From contig NZ_CP072197.1 of NCBI RefSeq assembly GCF_018987235.1, forward strand, positions 62,001 to 126,000: a DNA stretch of 64,000 bases. Direction: 5' to 3'. How positions within the stretch are numbered: position 1 is the first letter of the stretch; every line of letters begins with the position of its first letter. The DNA comes from Lactobacillus crispatus. GTDB lineage: Bacteria > Bacillota > Bacilli > Lactobacillales > Lactobacillaceae. Positions 30,733-43,994 of the stretch are shown piece after piece. Under the pieces are notes generated by a model, which worked only from the letters and a program-made list of their open reading frames with translations, was not told the origin of the DNA and searched no databases. The position numbers and the translations under genes are program-made.

Positions 30733-31522
30733 AGCACAACTCCTAAATAGCTTAATTGAATTGATTACGGAGACTATGCTCTCTTTTTAAGTGCATAAAA
30801 ATCTTATAGATAGATTATTATAAATATTCAACGACAGTAAAATTAGGTAAGCAATCTATATCTAGGAATCTGTTGGGGTTCTGATTGTAGTAGGCTAATT
30901 ATACAAAAATGAGTTAACAAAATTCTGATCAGAATTAGTACGGTTGAGATTGAAAAAATAACTGGTAATTATTACTGTATCTCCTTGTAATTAGGTAGCA
31001 ATGCTATTTTTTACTTCTAAAATATAATTAAACCGGTCAGACAATTCGTATTGACCTGAATTTAGATAAACAGTTATAACAAAACTATGTGTGCAAAGCA
31101 GATGACAGGGACTTTTAATTGATCTCGTATGTTGGAGCGCGCTGTGTTGACTATTTGTTCTAAGTGAACAGATGACAAGCATGCCTCTATCTAAGTACCA
31201 AGATCTAGGAAATTCATTCTGAAGTGGTTAATATGTGTCAATATGTCGCACAAAGGTAACTATGAATTACAGCAACATAAGAGAAATTTGAAAAATAGTT
31301 TTTAAATTGTGGCTTGTTATTAGTGAAAATGATAAATTAAATATTATTTTGGCAGAAAATACAGCTTAATAACAAAAAATAAAAATATTTTTTGCTTACC
31401 TTTAAAAATATAGTTCGAGATTTATAAAGTTTTTAACGAGTTAAGGTGATATTTCTATAATTGAAAGCAGATTCTACTAATGTAATTGCTACAATCAGAA
31501 TAAATATTTCATAAAAACACAT
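30682..31522. other. Spacer between the two rRNA operons
   Basis: 841 bases, very AT-rich, with only short frames lacking ribosome binding sites (for example a 63-codon minus-strand frame at 30991-31182). No RNA gene or promoter is convincing. Probably decayed DNA. Confidence 0.5.
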
Positions 31523-31656
31523 AGAACCCGAACGAAGAGCAAGACTTGCCAAAGCGGAGAAAATAAGGTAAATTAATAAAGTCGCTTCGAGAGATGCGAC
31601 GAGAGCTTAAAAACAGACATGTAAGGAAAGAAAACAAATAAAAAGAAAAAAAGTAC

Positions 31657-31780
31657 TTGCAAAGAAGTAAATAAGCTGGTAATATATTTAAATGTCGTCA
31701 GGTGAAAGCAGAAAAAGCTTGAGCAAGACGAAAAAACAAATCAAAAAGTTCTTGACAAAGAAATGATGGTTTGATAAAAT
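31657..31780 (+). promoter_or_regulatory. rRNA promoters P1 and P2, copy 2
   Basis: P1 is TTGCAA (31657), 17 bases, TAATAT (ending 31685). P2 is TTGACA (31752), 17 bases, TAAAAT (ending 31780). They are the same as in copy 1. Confidence 0.8.
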
Positions 31781-31952
31781 ATAAAAGCTGTCTGCTTTAC
31801 AAAAAGCAAGACAGAGGTAGTACTTTGAAAACTGAACAAAGTTTCGCTAAAAGTGTGCGGGTGTAAAAACCCAAACAAGAAGCGAAGTCAATTCGCAAGC
31901 AATAAATTTGAGACAAAGATCTTAAATAAGGAATGAGCAATCATTCAAACTT

Positions 31953-33525
<1,573 letters not shown>

Positions 33526-33649
33526 AGCGAAGGATATGGAGAGCAGGAATGCTAAGAGAAGTATCCAGAGCAAGCGGAAGCACACTGAGAAACTTTGTTT
33601 AGTTTTGAGGGTAGTACCTCAAAGATTTGAAAAACGCCAAGCGTTAGTC

Positions 33650-33724
<75 letters not shown>

Positions 33725-33780
33725 TTGACATAACGAGGAAAAAGAGTTAAAGTTATGTCTGGCCGAAAATAAAATACTCT

Positions 33781-33853
33781 GGGGGCTTAGCTCAGTTGGG
33801 AGAGCACCTGCTTTGCACGCAGGAGGTCATCGGTTCGAACCCGTTAGCCTCCA
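33781..33853 (+). tRNA. tRNA-Ala(TGC)
   Basis: 73 bases, acceptor GGGGGCT/AGCCTCC, anticodon TGC in TTTGCAC, T-loop TTCGAAC. Lies in the spacer of copy 2, behind tRNA-Ile. Confidence 0.94.
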
Positions 33854-33971
33854 TTGATCCAGAAAAAGGATCAAAGAGCTAGTACATTGAAAACTGAATA
33901 TAATCCAAGCAAAAAACCGAGACAATCAAAGAGAACAGATTGTAGAGCGACCGAGAAGAGAATTCTTGAGT

Positions 33972-36881
<2,910 letters not shown>

Positions 36882-36950
36882 AGCGAAGCAAACTGGAAGG
36901 TTTTTTGCGAGAAGGATTATGTTTAGTTTTGAGTGTAAAAGCTCAAAAGA

Positions 36951-37067
36951 GTACGGTGGCGAAAGCAAGAAGGATACACCTGTTCCCATGCCGAACACAG
37001 AAGTTAAGCTTCTTAACGCCGAAAGTAGTTGGTGGGCAACTGCCTGCGAGGAAAGGAAGCTGCCGTG
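36951..37067 (+). rRNA. 5S ribosomal RNA, copy 2
   Basis: The same sequence as the 5S of copy 1, shifted by 6545 bases; ends approximate. Confidence 0.93.
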
Positions 37068-37081
37068 CTCTTTTTTAATAT

Positions 37082-37154
37082 TCCGGCTTAGCTCAGTTGG
37101 TAGAGCGCTTGACTGTTAATCAAGATGTCGTCAGTTCGAGTCTGACAGCCGGAG
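37082..37154 (+). tRNA. tRNA-Asn(GTT), copy 2
   Basis: Same 73 bases as copy 1, anticodon GTT. Confidence 0.95.
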
Positions 37155-37163
37155 TAAAGGGAA

Positions 37164-37190
37164 GAAGGAAGCGGAAGGCTTCCTTTTTTT
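37164..37190 (+). terminator. rRNA operon terminator, copy 2
   Basis: Same GGAAGC/GGCTTCC hairpin with T7 as in copy 1. The stretch 37191-37502 carries no convincing gene; a 63-codon frame from a TTG at 37258 has no ribosome binding site. A perfect AACTCAGC/GCTGAGTT hairpin lies at 37474-37498. Confidence 0.85.
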
Positions 37191-37502
37191 GTGCCTTTTG
37201 GGTATGTTAAAAGGTTAATTAGGCTACTATTATTGGATATTCATTTATCATTTAAAATTGATCTGGGTGCCGTTAATCGGATTAATAGGCTATGTAATTA
37301 GGTTATATCACCGATTATTGCCACAGAATAAAAAATCTTCAAATTATAAGAATATCGGTATTATATCAGTTTACAAAGTAATATTTATAATGTTTGTATG
37401 TGTTAAACGCAATCAATTATATGATTATAATGTAATCATCAGTAATTAAAGACTGTAGTTGAATCAAATAATTAACTCAGCGTATAAAATGCTGAGTTAG
37501 AC

Positions 37503-37534
37503 AAAAAAACAACGAGCAATTCTCTCGTTGTTTT
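37503..37534 (-). terminator. Terminator of the cytochrome b5-like gene
   Basis: ACAACGAG/CTCGTTGT stem with seven T on the minus strand; the plus strand also has TTTT, so it may act both ways. Confidence 0.78.
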
Positions 37535-37568
37535 ATGGATTCATTTTGATCAAATTTTTAGTTTATCT

Positions 37569-37790
37569 TTAGTTGTAAATACCAACTTGATTAATGTGGG
37601 CCAATTCCAGAACTGGAGATTGAGCGAGGTCCAAACTAACATCACAGCCAGCATGGATACCATTATTTTCGCCATTAAGCCAGTGGGTATTATTAGTTAC
37701 GTCATAGACAGTACCATTAAATGCAATATAAGCTGGACGTCCATTTTTACCATTGTAATTTGATAGAGTTTCTTTAGTAAATTTTCTCAT
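37569..37790 (-). CDS. Cytochrome b5-like heme/steroid-binding domain protein
   Basis: 73 residues. The core YIAFNGTVYDVTNNTHWLNGENNGIHAGCDVS follows the COG4892 pattern (a small stand-alone b5-like domain), including the HAG motif that would contribute a heme ligand. No signal peptide or membrane segment. ATG is preceded by AAAGGAG. Ligand and role are unknown. It ends in its own terminator. Confidence 0.8.
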   Translation of the reverse strand: MRKFTKETLSNYNGKNGRPAYIAFNGTVYDVTNNTHWLNGENNGIHAGCDVSLDLAQSPVLELAHINQVGIYN

Positions 37791-37882
37791 ATAAGAAGCT
37801 CCTTTCTAATAAGATCTTGATATATTAATGGTAACACTGTGTCACCTTATAGCAAGAGATACGAAGGAGTCTTATGCCTTTC

Positions 37883-38723
37883 TTATGAAAGATGACCACG
37901 CCACCCAGCAATATCCCAATCTAGAAAGTCATAATTAAGCTTTTTACCATAAATTTTCTCGTAGACAGCAACTTTTTGTCGGTAGTCGAGTTCCATCATC
38001 TTATGAGCGTTTTCGTTGGCGTTTAGAGAAACGTCAGGGAAGATTGGTGGTAAAACATGGACAATATATTTGGTCTCATAAAAATTAGGATCTTTCTTTT
38101 CGATTTTAGGTAGATCCTTAATCTCGACAAAAGTGGAGACTACCGGTACATTTTGTTTAGCCGCAAAATAATAGGCACCACGTTGTAATTTGCGAGGCTT
38201 GCGATAATTCCACCACATCTCCTGTTCTGGATAAATTAAAACCCAATTATTTTTAGCTAAAGCTGCACTGAGGTGCTTAGGAAATTCATTTCCAATATAG
38301 CTAGGACTCTGAACTAGTGGAATAGTGCCAACATAATTCATTAAATAGCGGAAAAAATCCCGGTAGCATTAGGTTAGTATCTTCAATTACAATTGAAAGC
38401 TGATGGTGCATCTTGTTAGCGAGCAGCTTCATTGGTAAAGAATTAACCTGATTGTAGTGGTTAGAAGTTAAAATTGCGCCACCAATAGGTAAATTATTTA
38501 GGTTCTCTAAACCTACAAATTCAGTTGATCCAGCTAATGCTCTGGATAAAGTACCAAATAAGAGATGTCCAATACGATTATTAAGCTTACTTGAAAAAGT
38601 GTTACGCTTATTCCAATAATCATTGACCAATTTAAGGCGCTGATCTAGGGACATTTGGGGATCGCCGATTTCTACTTTTGCTGTGAAGTTGCGTTCATTA
38701 GCAGCTTTTTTTATATTTTTAAT
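37883..38723 (-). pseudogene. PlsC-type acyltransferase, broken by IS and frameshift
   Basis: Two frames together make one acyltransferase of about 270-290 residues. The upstream part (38723 to about 38350) contains TSNHYNQVNSLP, the HX4-type catalytic block. The downstream part (from about 38341 to 37883) contains IYPEQEMWWNY, the PEG-like motif. They are separated by one extra C at 38350-38351 (minus strand TTTTTTCCGC where TTTTTTCGC keeps the frame). Also, the first 13 codons lie beyond an IS982 copy, at 39689-39727. With both lesions the gene is dead. Native role inferred: acylation of a glycolipid or phospholipid precursor, last gene of the GT8 operon. Confidence 0.85.
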
Positions 38724-39688
38724 ACGCGTGGTGCTAGTTAAATCGTTTTAGTTAATAAAAAAGTCCAATCTTGTTAGACTCGACTTGTAAATAGTAATAA
38801 TAGAAAAGAGTCTGATCTGATTGAACTGCCTTAAGCTTAAGCGTTTTAGCCACCATTTACAAGTTAGTTTTAAAGATTTAGTGATAATTTGTCGGCACTG
38901 GTATCGTTTGTATGCACCGGCTGAGTTTACTCATCGGCGAAATATTGATCAAATTAAAACTACGGACAGTCTGATTTTGGCTTTACTTATCTGGCAAGCT
39001 AAGACAGGAATTGAATCACAAAGAAGATTCTGTGAATGTTTCAATTGTTTATCACACTCACGTTTTAATCGGCGTTCACGTCAGCTATTGCAATTGATTT
39101 ATCAGATACGGCAAGAAATGAATAAAAAGGTTGACCTGAATGGACATTTCTTGATCATTGACAGCTTTCCGGTACCTGTTTGCCAACCAATTCGCAACTA
39201 TCGTGCTAAAATTTTTCGCGGTTATGCCAACATTGGTTATAAGGCCACCAAGAAAATTTACTTCTATGGTTTCAAAGTTCATGCCATTGTTAGCGATGAC
39301 GGTTACATTCTTGATTATGTCGTAACAAAAGCATCAGTTCATGATGCCAAGGAGACAGTTGAACTGATGGAAAATGCACATCCATCTAATTACTATCTTC
39401 TTGGCGACGAAGGCTATTTAGGCAAAGAACTGCATCAACAGCTAAAACAAATGGGTTATGAACTTTGGACACCATATCGTAAAAATATGACAGGAGCTAA
39501 AAAGCACAATGATCATCAATTGATGGCTATTCGCAGAACAATTGAAAGCGACTTTTCGCTTCTGACCTATTACAATGCCGAGAACAATCGAGCACGTAGT
39601 CTGATAGGCTTTCAAAGCCGGTTGGAAATTGCAATTTTAGCTTATAATTTGGCTTATTGTCTAGAACGATTTAACTAGCACCACGCGT
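38724..39688 (+). mobile_element. IS982-family insertion sequence, copy 2 (965 bp)
   Basis: Same ends (ACGCGTGGTGCTAGTTAAAT) and length as copy 1, with a 9-bp target duplication ATTTTTAAT (38715-38723 and 39689-39697). The right inverted repeat matches the left for more than 20 bases, a little better than in copy 1. The target is the 5' end of the acyltransferase gene; the duplicate is three of its codons (Ile-Lys-Asn). Confidence 0.93.
38821..39678 (+). CDS. IS982-family DDE transposase, copy 2
   Basis: 285 residues, with a protein sequence the same as the copy at 5895-6752. Intact DDE motifs in IDSFPVP, LGDEGYL and RRTIES. TTG start. The single base change seen near the 3' end (AACGATTT for AAAGATTT) is silent or nearly so. 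Confidence 0.92.
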   Translation: MNCLKLKRFSHHLQVSFKDLVIICRHWYRLYAPAEFTHRRNIDQIKTTDSLILALLIWQAKTGIESQRRFCECFNCLSHSRFNRRSRQLLQLIYQIRQEMNKKVDLNGHFLIIDSFPVPVCQPIRNYRAKIFRGYANIGYKATKKIYFYGFKVHAIVSDDGYILDYVVTKASVHDAKETVELMENAHPSNYYLLGDEGYLGKELHQQLKQMGYELWTPYRKNMTGAKKHNDHQLMAIRRTIESDFSLLTYYNAENNRARSLIGFQSRLEIAILAYNLAYCLERFN

Positions 39689-39727
39689 ATTTTTAATCAC
39701 TGCCTCACGATTATCGCCAAAAATCAT
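39689..39727 (-). pseudogene. Detached start of the acyltransferase gene (13 codons)
   Basis: Minus-strand ATG at 39727 overlaps the stop of the upstream glycosyltransferase gene (ATGA), followed by codons for MIFGDNREAVIKN and then the IS. Removing the IS and one duplicate restores a continuous frame into 38714 and below. This shows that the acyltransferase was translationally coupled to the glycosyltransferase. Confidence 0.82.
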
Positions 39728-40671
39728 AGTGTTACTGCCTCTCGTTTCTTAACTTTTGCCCAATTATTAGGATCTTGCTCAGTTTTGTCTTCCTTAGCAA
39801 GCATATGATCCAATTTTTCGCGGTCTGCTGCACGCTCGTCATCAGTATAATTATTGAGTTCGTTCTTTAATTCATCGAAAAACTGCGTTTGTTTGGCACT
39901 ATCCCAGAAGTACTGTGCATATTGGACATTAGCAAAATGCCATGGCTTAAAGAAAAGATTATAGTGAATCAGACCAGGATTAGTTAAAGGTTCAGTGTTT
40001 TCATTTGGCATAGCATCCCAGCGAGGATTTAAGTGCAAAATTCTGCCTTCCCCGATTTCATTTAAATAGTCTTGATCAGGAGCAATACAATCAAAATGAT
40101 ACTTTTCTAAAAGTGTCATAAAATGGTCAATAAAATGTTCAGCGCGAAAGGCCCTAGCATTCATGACGAGCATGCCAGAGTTAATGTATTTCTTGGGGTC
40201 AAGTGCCAGGACATTTTTGATGTATTTTATCATCTTGTCTACATATTGAATTGAGGAGTCGGTGCAAGCAGCAAATAAATTATCACCCAATTCGGAGTTG
40301 TATAGTTTAGCAAGATCGTCGTTTACAATTGTGTCGCTATCAATATAGATCACCTTATCATATTCGGGGAAAAGTTCTGGAATAAAGAGGCGATAAAAAA
40401 TCGACATGGTAAAAAAGTCAGCGCGAAGAAAGTTTTCCTTACGATTTTGAATAGGTTGTACAAGTTGATTATCAATATGGAAAAACTTCACATGAACGTT
40501 TGAACTGCTAAGATCAGACAAAGCTTTTTGATGCTTTGATGAGAGATCTTGATTTAAAAAGTAAACAGTATAATCCTTATTTGGATCTGTATGTTTGACT
40601 AAAGAATTAAGAGAAACAGCAGCGTATTTGGTAAAGTCATCGCTGATACTGTAAAAAATAGGAATTGTCAT
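39724..40671 (-). CDS. Glycosyltransferase family 8 protein
   Basis: 315 residues from the ATG at 40671, chosen because AAGAAAGG lies just upstream; the frame is open to 40743 but that part overlaps the previous gene. GT8 fold: MTIPIFYSISDDF start, metal-binding DxD in IYIDSDTIV, and the C-terminal HYNLFFKPWH motif. It transfers a hexose from a nucleotide sugar. It closely resembles the next gene (many shared blocks), so the two are probably an in-place duplication. Part of the leftward GT8/acyltransferase operon. Confidence 0.9.
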   Translation of the reverse strand: MTIPIFYSISDDFTKYAAVSLNSLVKHTDPNKDYTVYFLNQDLSSKHQKALSDLSSSNVHVKFFHIDNQLVQPIQNRKENFLRADFFTMSIFYRLFIPELFPEYDKVIYIDSDTIVNDDLAKLYNSELGDNLFAACTDSSIQYVDKMIKYIKNVLALDPKKYINSGMLVMNARAFRAEHFIDHFMTLLEKYHFDCIAPDQDYLNEIGEGRILHLNPRWDAMPNENTEPLTNPGLIHYNLFFKPWHFANVQYAQYFWDSAKQTQFFDELKNELNNYTDDERAADREKLDHMLAKEDKTEQDPNNWAKVKKREAVTL

Positions 40672-40684
40672 AAAATTACCTTTC

Positions 40685-41638
40685 TTAGATTTTAACTGAT
40701 TCCGTTTGTTTAACCTTAGCCCAAGTATTTGGCTCTTTGACAATCATGTCAACTTTTTTAGCCATCCATTCTAGGTCAGCTCGGGCCTTTTGACGGTCTT
40801 CATCAGTAAAGTTGTCTAATTGCTGCTTTAGTTCATCGTAATACGGCGTAGTTTTAGCAACATCCCAGAAATAATGACCATATTGAACATCAGCAAAATG
40901 CCATGGTTTGAAGAAAAGATTGTAGTGCACGATCTTAGGATCTTGAATTTCAGGAATGCTTTCGTTTGGCATAGCATCCCATTCTTTAGGTAGGTGATAA
41001 ATCTTATCTTCGCAAATTTCATTCATGTAGGCTTGATCAGGGTCAACGTTATCGAAATGATATTTATTCATTAAGTAGTAGAATTTATCAACAAACTTTT
41101 TGTCTCTAAAGGCCTTCATATTAAACAGAATTACACCATTATTGATGTATTTTTCTGCAGGCAAAATTCCCTGACATTCTTTAATGTACTTTTGTAAAAG
41201 TGGCATGTAACGAATTGATAAGTCGGGACATGAAGCAAACATGTTGTCGGCGATATCAATTTCGTACATTTTAGCAATATCAGTACAGATAATAGTATCT
41301 GCATCAAGATAAACTGCCTTGTCATATTGAGGGAACAATTCTGGAATGAATAGCCGGTAGAAAATTGACATGGTAAAGAATTGAGCACGCAAGTAGTTTT
41401 CCTTGGTATTATGGATTGGCTTAACCATGTCATCGTCGATATGAAAGATTTGAATATGAATATTATCAGTTGAAAGATCTTCTAAGCTCTTTTTGTGCTC
41501 ATCAGATATCTGTTGGACTAAAAGGGTAATCGTATAGTCCTTCTTGGGGTCAGTATGGTCAATTAATGATTTAATTGAAACATATGCATATGGCGTATAA
41601 TTATCGCTAATTGTGTAAAAAACAGGAATGGTTTTCAA
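40685..41638 (-). CDS. Glycosyltransferase family 8 protein
   Basis: 317 residues, TTG start behind AGGAGGATC. DxD in VYLDADTII, HYNLFFKPWH near residue 250. Paralogue of the downstream gene, from which it is separated by 13 bases. Likely adds a sugar to a membrane lipid or wall polymer; acceptor unknown. Confidence 0.9.
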   Translation of the reverse strand: MKTIPVFYTISDNYTPYAYVSIKSLIDHTDPKKDYTITLLVQQISDEHKKSLEDLSTDNIHIQIFHIDDDMVKPIHNTKENYLRAQFFTMSIFYRLFIPELFPQYDKAVYLDADTIICTDIAKMYEIDIADNMFASCPDLSIRYMPLLQKYIKECQGILPAEKYINNGVILFNMKAFRDKKFVDKFYYLMNKYHFDNVDPDQAYMNEICEDKIYHLPKEWDAMPNESIPEIQDPKIVHYNLFFKPWHFADVQYGHYFWDVAKTTPYYDELKQQLDNFTDEDRQKARADLEWMAKKVDMIVKEPNTWAKVKQTESVKI

Positions 41639-41655
41639 AATAAGATCCTCCTAAA

Positions 41656-42492
41656 TTATTTTTTTAAATTATTTCGTAATTTGAGATATTCGTTAAGCAA
41701 ATCATCATATTCATGTAAATGAAGTACACTGTGTACGCGATCAACATCCCATGGCTTAACTGTTTGAGTATGGAAATAAGGCCAAAACCTAAAGCTAGTA
41801 GTGAAATGTTGAATTTTGGTGTTTTTTTGCAAATGATATTGCTCATTATAACGGCGTGGTGCTACTCGCTTGGCTACAGCTAGCTTGTTTATTGCTGATT
41901 GGTCGGGCAAAAACATTTGCTTAACCTGCATCATATGCCGCACCTCGGCAAAGAGACCAGTTTGTTTAATTTTCTTCATATTCAGCAACAAAACGCCAGA
42001 ATTAAGATAATCAAATGCGCGCTTGGTCTTAAGATTGTGGAAGAAGAAGCGGCCCCAATAATCAAGTACGCCCACTAATTCGATTCCGGTAATATCCTCA
42101 TTGTAAAAAGTTGTAATATCACCGCGAATGACAATGTCATCGTCTAAATAAAGAATGCGATCAGGAATCTGTGGCAATTGGTCTGCAAATAAACGCAACA
42201 TAGCATATGGCGTGAAGCGAGTATTCATGTTAGCGGTTGGCGGTTCCTGTTCAAATAACTTGGTGCAGTCAATTAATTCAACTGTACTGTTAGGATTGGC
42301 TTTTTTTACTAAAGAACGTAAAAAATCAGCCGCATGTTGTGAGAAAGGGTGATATTTACGTTCATCACTGTGTGCCTCCATCGTTAAAATATAAAGATGC
42401 AATTCTTGAGCACCAGAATTTTTGATTAAAGATAAGGTGGAAATCAAAACGCCATCTTGAGCATTTTCATCTCCACAAAAAAGAATATTCAT
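41656..42492 (-). CDS. Glycosyltransferase family 8 protein (GspA/LgtC-like)
   Basis: 278 residues. N-terminal MNILFCGDENAQDG, DxD in LYLDDDIVI, LNSGVLLLNM helix and a C-terminal KPWDVDR segment show the GT8 galactosyl/glucosyltransferase fold. More diverged from the two downstream paralogues. Lies 17 bases upstream of the second GT8 gene and 16 bases after the acyltransferase, inside one operon. Confidence 0.9.
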   Translation of the reverse strand: MNILFCGDENAQDGVLISTLSLIKNSGAQELHLYILTMEAHSDERKYHPFSQHAADFLRSLVKKANPNSTVELIDCTKLFEQEPPTANMNTRFTPYAMLRLFADQLPQIPDRILYLDDDIVIRGDITTFYNEDITGIELVGVLDYWGRFFFHNLKTKRAFDYLNSGVLLLNMKKIKQTGLFAEVRHMMQVKQMFLPDQSAINKLAVAKRVAPRRYNEQYHLQKNTKIQHFTTSFRFWPYFHTQTVKPWDVDRVHSVLHLHEYDDLLNEYLKLRNNLKK

Positions 42493-42508
42493 GATAAACT
42501 CCTATTTT

Positions 42509-43270
42509 TTATTTCTTTTGAATATATTGACAATATTCATAATCGCTATTTTTTGCACGCTGCTTCATTACCTGCCAAATTTCATCGTGAAGCTTATTTT
42601 GAGCTTCCTTACGGCTTAAATTTGTATCCGGGTAAAAGGGCCCATCAATGTAAATAACGGCACTAGGCCGCTTGCTAAGCCACTTTTTATGGTAGGTTTT
42701 GGTCATGACGAAACTAGGCGCATTTAATTTAACTGGAAAGTGCATGCTTGTTGCATCGAACGGGCGAATCTTCGTGTAATAGGGCCAGACATGAGCTTCA
42801 GGGTAGATGAGAATCTCGCCCTTTTTATCCTTAATCACAGTTTGAATGGCTTTAATTAGTTTGAGCGATTGCTTCATATTTTTGCCAACAGGTAGACCGC
42901 CATAGCGTACAAGATATTTGCCAATGAAGGGGATGCCCCAGTTAGCTTGATTAGCAATAGCATAAAAATTTTTGATTGGAAAAATTGTGAGCGAGGTAAA
43001 GACATCCCCCATGGGTCTAGTATGGTTGCCATAAATAAAATAGCCCCCATTGACTTGCTTAAGTTTTTCTTGACCAACGACTTTTACATGATCGAAGAAG
43101 CGGAAAACCACCCAACCAAAAGCGCATGCTAAGTGACGAGCGGTAGTGGACCAGATTCTAGCTCCAAGAGAATTAGGTAGAATAACGTAATTATCGGGTA
43201 GACTGAAATTTTGATCGTGACTATCGACTACATCATCGGTTGTTTTTTGGTAATAATAAATCCGTTTCAT
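42509..43270 (-). CDS. PlsC-type 1-acyl-glycerol-3-phosphate acyltransferase-like protein
   Basis: 253 residues from ATG 43270, preferred because GGAGGGC is placed correctly before it; an ATG 12 bases upstream overlaps that site. Motif 1 GNHTRPMGDV (His and Asp spaced five apart rather than four), glycerol-binding-like LPVGKN block, and IYPEAHVWPYY corresponding to the PEG motif. First gene of an operon with three GT8 glycosyltransferases and a second, now broken, acyltransferase, which suggests synthesis of an acylated glycolipid. Confidence 0.83.
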   Translation of the reverse strand: MKRIYYYQKTTDDVVDSHDQNFSLPDNYVILPNSLGARIWSTTARHLACAFGWVVFRFFDHVKVVGQEKLKQVNGGYFIYGNHTRPMGDVFTSLTIFPIKNFYAIANQANWGIPFIGKYLVRYGGLPVGKNMKQSLKLIKAIQTVIKDKKGEILIYPEAHVWPYYTKIRPFDATSMHFPVKLNAPSFVMTKTYHKKWLSKRPSAVIYIDGPFYPDTNLSRKEAQNKLHDEIWQVMKQRAKNSDYEYCQYIQKK

Positions 43271-43279
43271 CTTGCCCTC

Positions 43280-43310
43280 CATGATACTTATGTATCCTAT
43301 GATACCATGG
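43280..43310 (-). promoter_or_regulatory. Tandem palindromes at the start of the GT8/acyltransferase operon
   Basis: Two overlapping inverted repeats, GATACTTATGTATC and GTATCCTATGATAC, within 26 bases directly upstream of the first gene; the block is bounded by CCATG and CATGG. The layout suggests an operator or RNA hairpin affecting initiation. No regulator is recognised. Confidence 0.4.
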
Positions 43311-43353
43311 AAAAAAGCCTAATTCCTAAGACGAGAGGAATGCTGAAAGAAAA

Positions 43354-43394
43354 TAAAAAAGATTCGTAATTTCATGATCGAAAAATACGAATCT
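43354..43394 (-). terminator. Second terminator downstream of tRNA-Lys copy A
   Basis: On the minus strand AGATTCGTA and TACGAATCT flank a 17-base loop and are followed by T6. Confidence 0.72.
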
Positions 43395-43409
43395 TCTGTA
43401 AAATAGCAT

Positions 43410-43436
43410 AAAAAAAGCACCGCCTTCTTGCAGTGC
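43410..43436 (-). terminator. Terminator of tRNA-Lys copy A
   Basis: On the minus strand GCACTGC pairs with GCGGTGC and is followed by seven T. Confidence 0.8.
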
Positions 43437-43449
43437 ATCTTTCATATTA

Positions 43450-43522
43450 TGGGTGGCCAGGGGATCGAACCCTGGACCCACGGATTAAGAGTCCGTTGCT
43501 CTGCCAGCTGAGCTAGCCACCC
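43450..43522 (-). tRNA. tRNA-Lys(CTT), copy A
   Basis: 73 bases, acceptor GGGTGGC/GCCACCC, anticodon CTT in ACTCTTAAT, T-loop TTCGATC. CCA not encoded. Identical to copy B at 43995-44067. Confidence 0.95.
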
Positions 43523-43625
43523 ATATTTGTTCATCAGCTCCCGCCGACATTTAAATATATTACCAGTAGTTTTATAATTTGACAAGCTTTTTTTGAAAAA
43601 AGTTGAAAAATAATTTGAAGCTAGC

Positions 43626-43652
43626 AAAAAGCGCCCATAATGGCCGCTTTTT
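43626..43652. terminator. Bidirectional hairpin after the 73-aa protein gene
   Basis: AAAAGCG and CGCTTTTTT arms with CC/GG inner pairs; T-runs on both strands. Confidence 0.6.
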
Positions 43653-43654
43653 TA

Positions 43655-43876
43655 CTAAAGTTTATCTTGAATATGATAGGCTGTGCCTTGCTGATCCTGC
43701 TTCATGTGATCTGCATAGTAAACAGCATAGACACCGCTTTGATCATTTTTGGCAATCACAATTTGGCGCCCTGTTGGACGTTCTGCCTTAATGATTTGAG
43801 CACTGCGGCGTGCTTCTTTAAAGTCGTGTGAAGATGCGATGGCATCCCCTGGATTAAAAAATACAGCTTCATTCAT
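43655..43876 (-). CDS. Hypothetical protein, 73 aa
   Basis: Soluble, no signal peptide. It contains SGVYAVYYADH and a preceding RQIVIAKND strand, a compact alpha/beta pattern. A strong GAGGGGG site precedes ATG, so it is likely real. It lies between two identical tRNA-Lys genes, all on the same strand. Family not recognised. Confidence 0.7.
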   Translation of the reverse strand: MNEAVFFNPGDAIASSHDFKEARRSAQIIKAERPTGRQIVIAKNDQSGVYAVYYADHMKQDQQGTAYHIQDKL

Positions 43877-43948
43877 TGTAAAGCCCCCTCGTACAAATTC
43901 TAATTTTATTTTACCAAGAAAGCCCTTTCTAAATCCAATTTAAGAAAC

Positions 43949-43981
43949 AAAAAAAGAGATAAAATCAACATCTTATCTCTT
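43949..43981 (-). terminator. Terminator of tRNA-Lys copy B
   Basis: Minus-strand AGAGATAA / TTATCTCT stem followed by seven T. Confidence 0.78.
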
Positions 43982-43994
43982 ACGAAAAATATTA

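Noticed and set aside
30991..31182. 63-codon minus-strand frame between the rRNA operons
   Set aside because: No ribosome binding site, no recognisable domain, low-complexity AT-rich surroundings.
37258..37449. 63-codon hydrophobic frame after rRNA copy 2
   Set aside because: TTG start without a ribosome binding site; A/T-rich DNA readily gives such frames.
43475..43627. Short protein frame across tRNA-Lys copy A on the minus strand
   Set aside because: It overlaps the tRNA gene completely; artefact.
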